This document shows positions 6,495 to 8,887 of a stretch of 8,887 nucleotides of DNA, in pieces. Origin of the DNA: an uncultured Dyadobacter sp. (GTDB taxonomy: Bacteria; Bacteroidota; Bacteroidia; Cytophagales; Spirosomataceae); assembly GCA_946481035.1 (NCBI GenBank), contig CAMLNK010000104.1, forward strand, positions 1 to 8,887, read 5' to 3'. The stretch's first letter is position 1. Every line of letters starts with the position of its first letter. Under the pieces are notes generated by a model that saw only the letters and a list, made by a program, of their open reading frames with translations, ran no database searches and was not told the DNA's origin. The position numbers were made by a program, and so were the translations under genes.

Positions 6495-7322
6495 GTGTTT
6501 GCAGTGAATCCAGTCGTTTCCATCTCCCCAATAGTGCCCCTCCAAATCGCCTTGCATTCCGTCTTCCTGGGCCGGGATGTGACGGTAACGGTATTGCTGC
6601 CGCCAGGCTTTGTGGCTTCGGAAACTTATCCACTGGTGCTGTTCAACGACGGCCAGGATTTCGAAGCATTGCAAATGGCGGAAACGGCAGCGTCATTACA
6701 CGCAGCCGGGAAGATCCTCCCGTGCGTGATTGCGGGCATACATGCGAACGACGCGCGCATACACGAGTACGGGACCGCCCGCCAGCCCGACTACGCGGGC
6801 CGCGGGGACAAAGCGGGCCTTACCACATCATTTGTTTTGAACGAGCTGGTGCCGCATCTGGCAAAGCATTATCACACCGCCAGCACCGACATTACTTACG
6901 CCGGCTGCTCGCTCGGCGGGCTCATGGCGCTGGATGCGGCCTGGAACCACCCCGATGTGTTTTCCAATGCGGGTGTTTTTTCAGGGGCGCTATGGTGGCG
7001 GGAAAAGGCACTGGGCGACGGTTATGCGGAGAATGACCGCATAATGCACCGGCAGATACGAAATACTGATCGAGCCGCCTCACTGAATTTCTGGTTTCAA
7101 TGCGGGACCTGGGACGAGTACGACGACCGGGACGGTGACGGGGTGATCGACTCCATTCAGGATACGCTGGAATGCATTGCCGAGCTCGAACGGAAAGGGT
7201 ATGCCTGGGGCCGGGATATTCGCTATGTGGAAGTGAAGGAAGGAATGCACAACCCGGAAACATGGGCAAAAGCCCTTCCTGATTTCCTTGAATGGGCGTC
7301 AGGAAGGGTAGGGAAGGCCTAA
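6495..7322 (+). CDS. Putative esterase (enterochelin esterase-like alpha/beta-hydrolase)
   Basis: The 275-residue product belongs to the putative esterase family. It begins with a beta-sandwich-like strand region (LHSVFLGRDVTVTVLLPPGF, 20-39) and continues with YPLVLFNDGQD (45-55), the nucleophile elbow YAGCSLGG with Ser139, a likely acid in GTWDE (Asp207), and the catalytic histidine in KEGMHNPETW (His252). An EF-hand-like acidic loop (residues 211-223) follows the acid residue. There is no signal peptide, so it should be cytoplasmic. The start is uncertain: GTG at 6495 is the first possible start after a stop codon in frame, and a second GTG at 6504 is equally possible; no clear ribosome binding site decides it. 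It is divergent from the esterase that heads the minus-strand set, sharing the AT-rich spacer 6401-6494, and its stop overlaps that of the convergent acyl-CoA reductase gene. Shared regulation with the amidoligase genes is likely but not shown. Confidence 0.9.
   Translation: MFAVNPVVSISPIVPLQIALHSVFLGRDVTVTVLLPPGFVASETYPLVLFNDGQDFEALQMAETAASLHAAGKILPCVIAGIHANDARIHEYGTARQPDYAGRGDKAGLTTSFVLNELVPHLAKHYHTASTDITYAGCSLGGLMALDAAWNHPDVFSNAGVFSGALWWREKALGDGYAENDRIMHRQIRNTDRAASLNFWFQCGTWDEYDDRDGDGVIDSIQDTLECIAELERKGYAWGRDIRYVEVKEGMHNPETWAKALPDFLEWASGRVGKA
7273..7308 (-). terminator. Possible intrinsic terminator for the acyl-CoA reductase gene
   Basis: A perfect 10-base inverted repeat (CCCTTCCTGA at 7273-7282 and its complement at 7299-7308, 16-base loop) lies 11 bases beyond the reductase stop on the minus strand and is followed there by GCTTTTG. 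The T-run is short, the loop is large, and the element sits inside the convergent esterase coding sequence, so the call is tentative. Confidence 0.35.
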
Positions 7323-8344
7323 TCTATATTGGAAAGGAAAGCCATCGTGTCGATGCCGTCGGCATAATCGGAAAGGCCGGGCGCTTGTGCGGCGCCGAAA
7401 GGCAGGGCTTCCTGTAAGTGCAATTCGGGCTTCGCGACCACGCACTGGATCTTTTCTTCCGATTCCTGCAATAGTGCTTTTAGTTCTTCGATCGAATCAT
7501 AGGGCTGGTAATGCAGCACGCTGATGGGCGATACCAATGCTTCGCTCTCGGTGGCGAGCAAAAAGCCGTTATCCGAATGGGCAATGCGGTTTACGAGGTA
7601 AATGGATTTGTTGTACTCGTAATTATTGAAATACTTGTGGTGGTGCAGGTAGTCCGGCGCCATTTCTTCGATCGCCTGGTAAAACCCGGTAAAATCATAT
7701 CCCGACGGAACGAATATTTTGGATACATTGCGGCACCCGAGCCCGAAATATTGCAGGATGTCGGTAGCTAATGCCCTGAGTTCCTCACGTGTTTCGTCAC
7801 CGGCAAGCGCGGCTACCGAAGTGCGGTTCTTACGTATAATATTAGGCTTTTTGGCAAAATAATAATGGAAATAGCGGGCGGTGTTGTCGCTTCCCGTGGC
7901 GATGTACGCATCGGAATCGTTCAGCCGCTCTACAAATTGGATGTATTCATTAAATTCCGGCTCGATTTCGATCAGTTGGGTGAGCAATGCACGGACCAGC
8001 AACGGATCGTCGGAGCTCGGTTTGGCAAGCAATGTGTGGCCGCTTACGAGTACGCAAAGAGCATCATGAAAGCCCACTGCCGGGATGTTGCCGGCCATTA
8101 CCACACCTATTTTACGTGATTGGGCGGGTTCGGGGTAACTTTCAGCCCAGCTTTTGAGTTTTTCCTCATCCAGATACTGTTCGGCAATCGCATTCAGTGA
8201 TAACCTCACGTTAGCGGGTGTAAACCAGTTGTTTCTGCTCTTGGCACCCGCTACCCATTCCGCGATCGTCTCCTCGTTTGCCGCATCGCCGATGAACCGG
8301 CCCAGACGGATGAATGCATTTATTCTCCGAATTCTTGATATCAT
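7319..8344 (-). CDS. LuxC-type acyl-CoA reductase
   Basis: The 341-residue protein belongs to the LuxC-like acyl-CoA reductase family (aldehyde-dehydrogenase fold), which reduces acyl-CoA to the aldehyde with NADPH through an acyl-cysteine intermediate. The probable catalytic cysteine is Cys204 in YFGLGCRNVSKIFVP (199-213). The nucleotide-binding region is IGVVMAGNIPAVGFHDALCVLVSGH (79-103). At 341 residues it is shorter than Vibrio LuxC (about 480) but, from memory, typical for Bacteroidota homologues. No LuxD or LuxE partner is nearby, so bioluminescence is not implied; a role in lipid or aldehyde metabolism is more likely but unproven. It is divergent from the ferredoxin gene (129-base spacer), a pairing I recall as common in this phylum, and convergent with the esterase, the two stops overlapping by 4 bases. 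ATG at 8344 is a reasonable start; MISRIRRINAFIRLG is basic and helical. Confidence 0.88.
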   Translation of the reverse strand: MISRIRRINAFIRLGRFIGDAANEETIAEWVAGAKSRNNWFTPANVRLSLNAIAEQYLDEEKLKSWAESYPEPAQSRKIGVVMAGNIPAVGFHDALCVLVSGHTLLAKPSSDDPLLVRALLTQLIEIEPEFNEYIQFVERLNDSDAYIATGSDNTARYFHYYFAKKPNIIRKNRTSVAALAGDETREELRALATDILQYFGLGCRNVSKIFVPSGYDFTGFYQAIEEMAPDYLHHHKYFNNYEYNKSIYLVNRIAHSDNGFLLATESEALVSPISVLHYQPYDSIEELKALLQESEEKIQCVVAKPELHLQEALPFGAAQAPGLSDYADGIDTMAFLSNID

Positions 8345-8396
8345 TCTACTCTGACTCTAAAAAGTTAAATGGCAAGTGCCGTTTTTATTTTTCTGA

Positions 8397-8426
8397 TTGT
8401 TGGGAAACTATAAATAGTTATATTTG
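8397..8426 (+). promoter_or_regulatory. Bacteroidota-type promoter of the ferredoxin gene
   Basis: TTG at 8397-8399 is followed after 19 bases by TATATTTG at 8419-8426, a perfect match to the TAnnTTTG -7 element of Bacteroidota housekeeping promoters at the expected spacing. Transcription should start near 8433, giving a leader of about 40 bases before ATG at 8474. Confidence 0.72.
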
Positions 8427-8458
8427 TTACCCAATACAGAAGAATAGCAACAAATATA
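8419..8458. repeat. Perfect 10-base inverted repeat in the divergent promoter spacer
   Basis: TATATTTGTT (8419-8428) and AACAAATATA (8449-8458) are exact reverse complements separated by 20 bases. The left arm contains the ferredoxin -7 element. The right arm shows the same TATATTTG on the minus strand, facing the acyl-CoA reductase gene, though no -33 element is found at the right distance for it. It may be an operator, a pair of mirrored -7 elements, or a hairpin at the 5' end of the transcript. Confidence 0.6.
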
Positions 8459-8473
8459 AACAATCCGGCGACT

Positions 8474-8821
8474 ATGGCTATAATGATAACCGATGAATGC
8501 ATAAATTGTGGGGCGTGTGAGCCAGAATGCCCGAATACAGCAATTTATGAGGGAGGTGTAGAATGGACTTGGGGGGATGGAACGAATTTAGATGAGGTAG
8601 ACTTCGGTGATGGCACCATCGTAAGCGGCAAGGAAAAGCAGTCCCCTGTTTCAGACGAATTTTACTATATAGTTACCGATAAATGTACCGAGTGCGTTGG
8701 TTTTCACGAAGAGCCCCAGTGTGCTGCGGTTTGCCCGGTAGACTGCTGCGTGCCTGATCCCGACAACGAGGAGGAAGAAGAAACTTTGCTTGCCAAAAAA
8801 GCATGGATGCACGGTGAATAG
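8474..8821 (+). CDS. 2[4Fe-4S] ferredoxin, Allochromatium (Alvin) type
   Basis: This small acidic electron carrier has 115 residues. Motif one is [12 protein letters not shown] (Cys9, 12, 15 and 19). Motif two is [18 protein letters not shown] (Cys71, 74, 83 and 87), where the usual CX2CX2C is widened to CX2CX8C, the hallmark of Alvin-type ferredoxins with one very low-potential cluster. Cys91 and Cys92 are extra. About 50 residues separate the motifs ([13 protein letters not shown]...), longer than in clostridial ferredoxins, and a Glu-rich run (99-103) precedes a short tail. ATG at 8474 is chosen because [13 protein letters not shown] keeps the usual short distance to the first cysteine; a second ATG at 8483 is possible. 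It is transcribed alone within the window, with its own promoter and a strong terminator. Which reductase or oxidase it serves is unknown; the divergent acyl-CoA reductase uses NAD(P)H and need not be its partner. Confidence 0.95.
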   Translation: MAIMITDECINCGACEPECPNTAIYEGGVEWTWGDGTNLDEVDFGDGTIVSGKEKQSPVSDEFYYIVTDKCTECVGFHEEPQCAAVCPVDCCVPDPDNEEEEETLLAKKAWMHGE

Positions 8822-8844
8822 GCCCTGCTGACGATAAAAAACGC

Positions 8845-8872
8845 AAAGCCTGCTACACAGCAGGCTTTTTTT
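8845..8872 (+). terminator. Intrinsic terminator after the ferredoxin gene
   Basis: A perfect 10-base stem (AAAGCCTGCT at 8845-8854 and AGCAGGCTTT at 8859-8868) with the four-base loop ACAC runs into a T-run at 8866-8872, starting 23 bases after the ferredoxin stop. An A-run at 8836-8841 on the other side means it may also work for transcripts arriving on the minus strand. Confidence 0.92.
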
Positions 8873-8887
8873 GTGCCCTTCCGGTTC

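Noticed and set aside
7319..8344. Bioluminescence (lux) operon
   Set aside because: Only a LuxC-like reductase is present; there is no luciferase, LuxD or LuxE nearby, and LuxC-like proteins are widespread in non-luminous Bacteroidota.
1..8887. CRISPR array, tRNA/rRNA genes, transposase or att sites
   Set aside because: I saw no regularly spaced direct repeats, no cloverleaf-like sequence and no transposase or integrase motifs on either strand.

Overview
The window looks like a chromosomal segment from a Bacteroidota bacterium, probably of the Cytophagales (Dyadobacter/Spirosoma-like). Three things point there: GC content near 50%, protein sequences of Bacteroidota character, and a TTG-N19-TAnnTTTG promoter typical of that phylum's primary sigma factor, with weak Shine-Dalgarno sequences. 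The genus is a guess from memory of protein families, not a search result.

From about 6400 down to 1 on the minus strand runs one compact gene set of six genes. In order of transcription they encode an alpha/beta-hydrolase esterase, an ATP-grasp ligase with a long Ala/Lys/Pro-rich tail, a YbdK/GCS2-type carboxylate-amine ligase, a class I glutamine amidotransferase, a second, divergent ATP-grasp-like ligase, and a class III PLP aminotransferase that runs off the left edge. Most junctions are short (26, 28, -8 and 1 bases); the only larger gap is 122 bases, between the YbdK-like ligase and the amidotransferase. A second esterase is transcribed divergently from a 94-base AT-rich spacer at 6401-6494. 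With three predicted ATP-dependent amide-forming enzymes, an ammonia source, a transaminase and two hydrolases, the cluster most plausibly makes or attaches a small peptide-like or amidated compound. No substrate can be read from the sequence. This is the strongest candidate for an undescribed system here.

The right part (7319-8872) looks like a separate, more ordinary unit: a short LuxC-type acyl-CoA reductase on the minus strand, and divergently a 2[4Fe-4S] ferredoxin with a clear promoter and a strong intrinsic terminator. The divergent spacer holds a perfect 10-base inverted repeat, one arm of which covers the ferredoxin -7 element. The acyl-CoA reductase converges on the second esterase with a 4-base overlap at the stop codons.

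I see no tRNA, rRNA, insertion sequence, CRISPR array or attachment site. There is no gene-free stretch over 300 bases; the longest are 3093-3214, 6401-6494 and 8345-8473, each described below.
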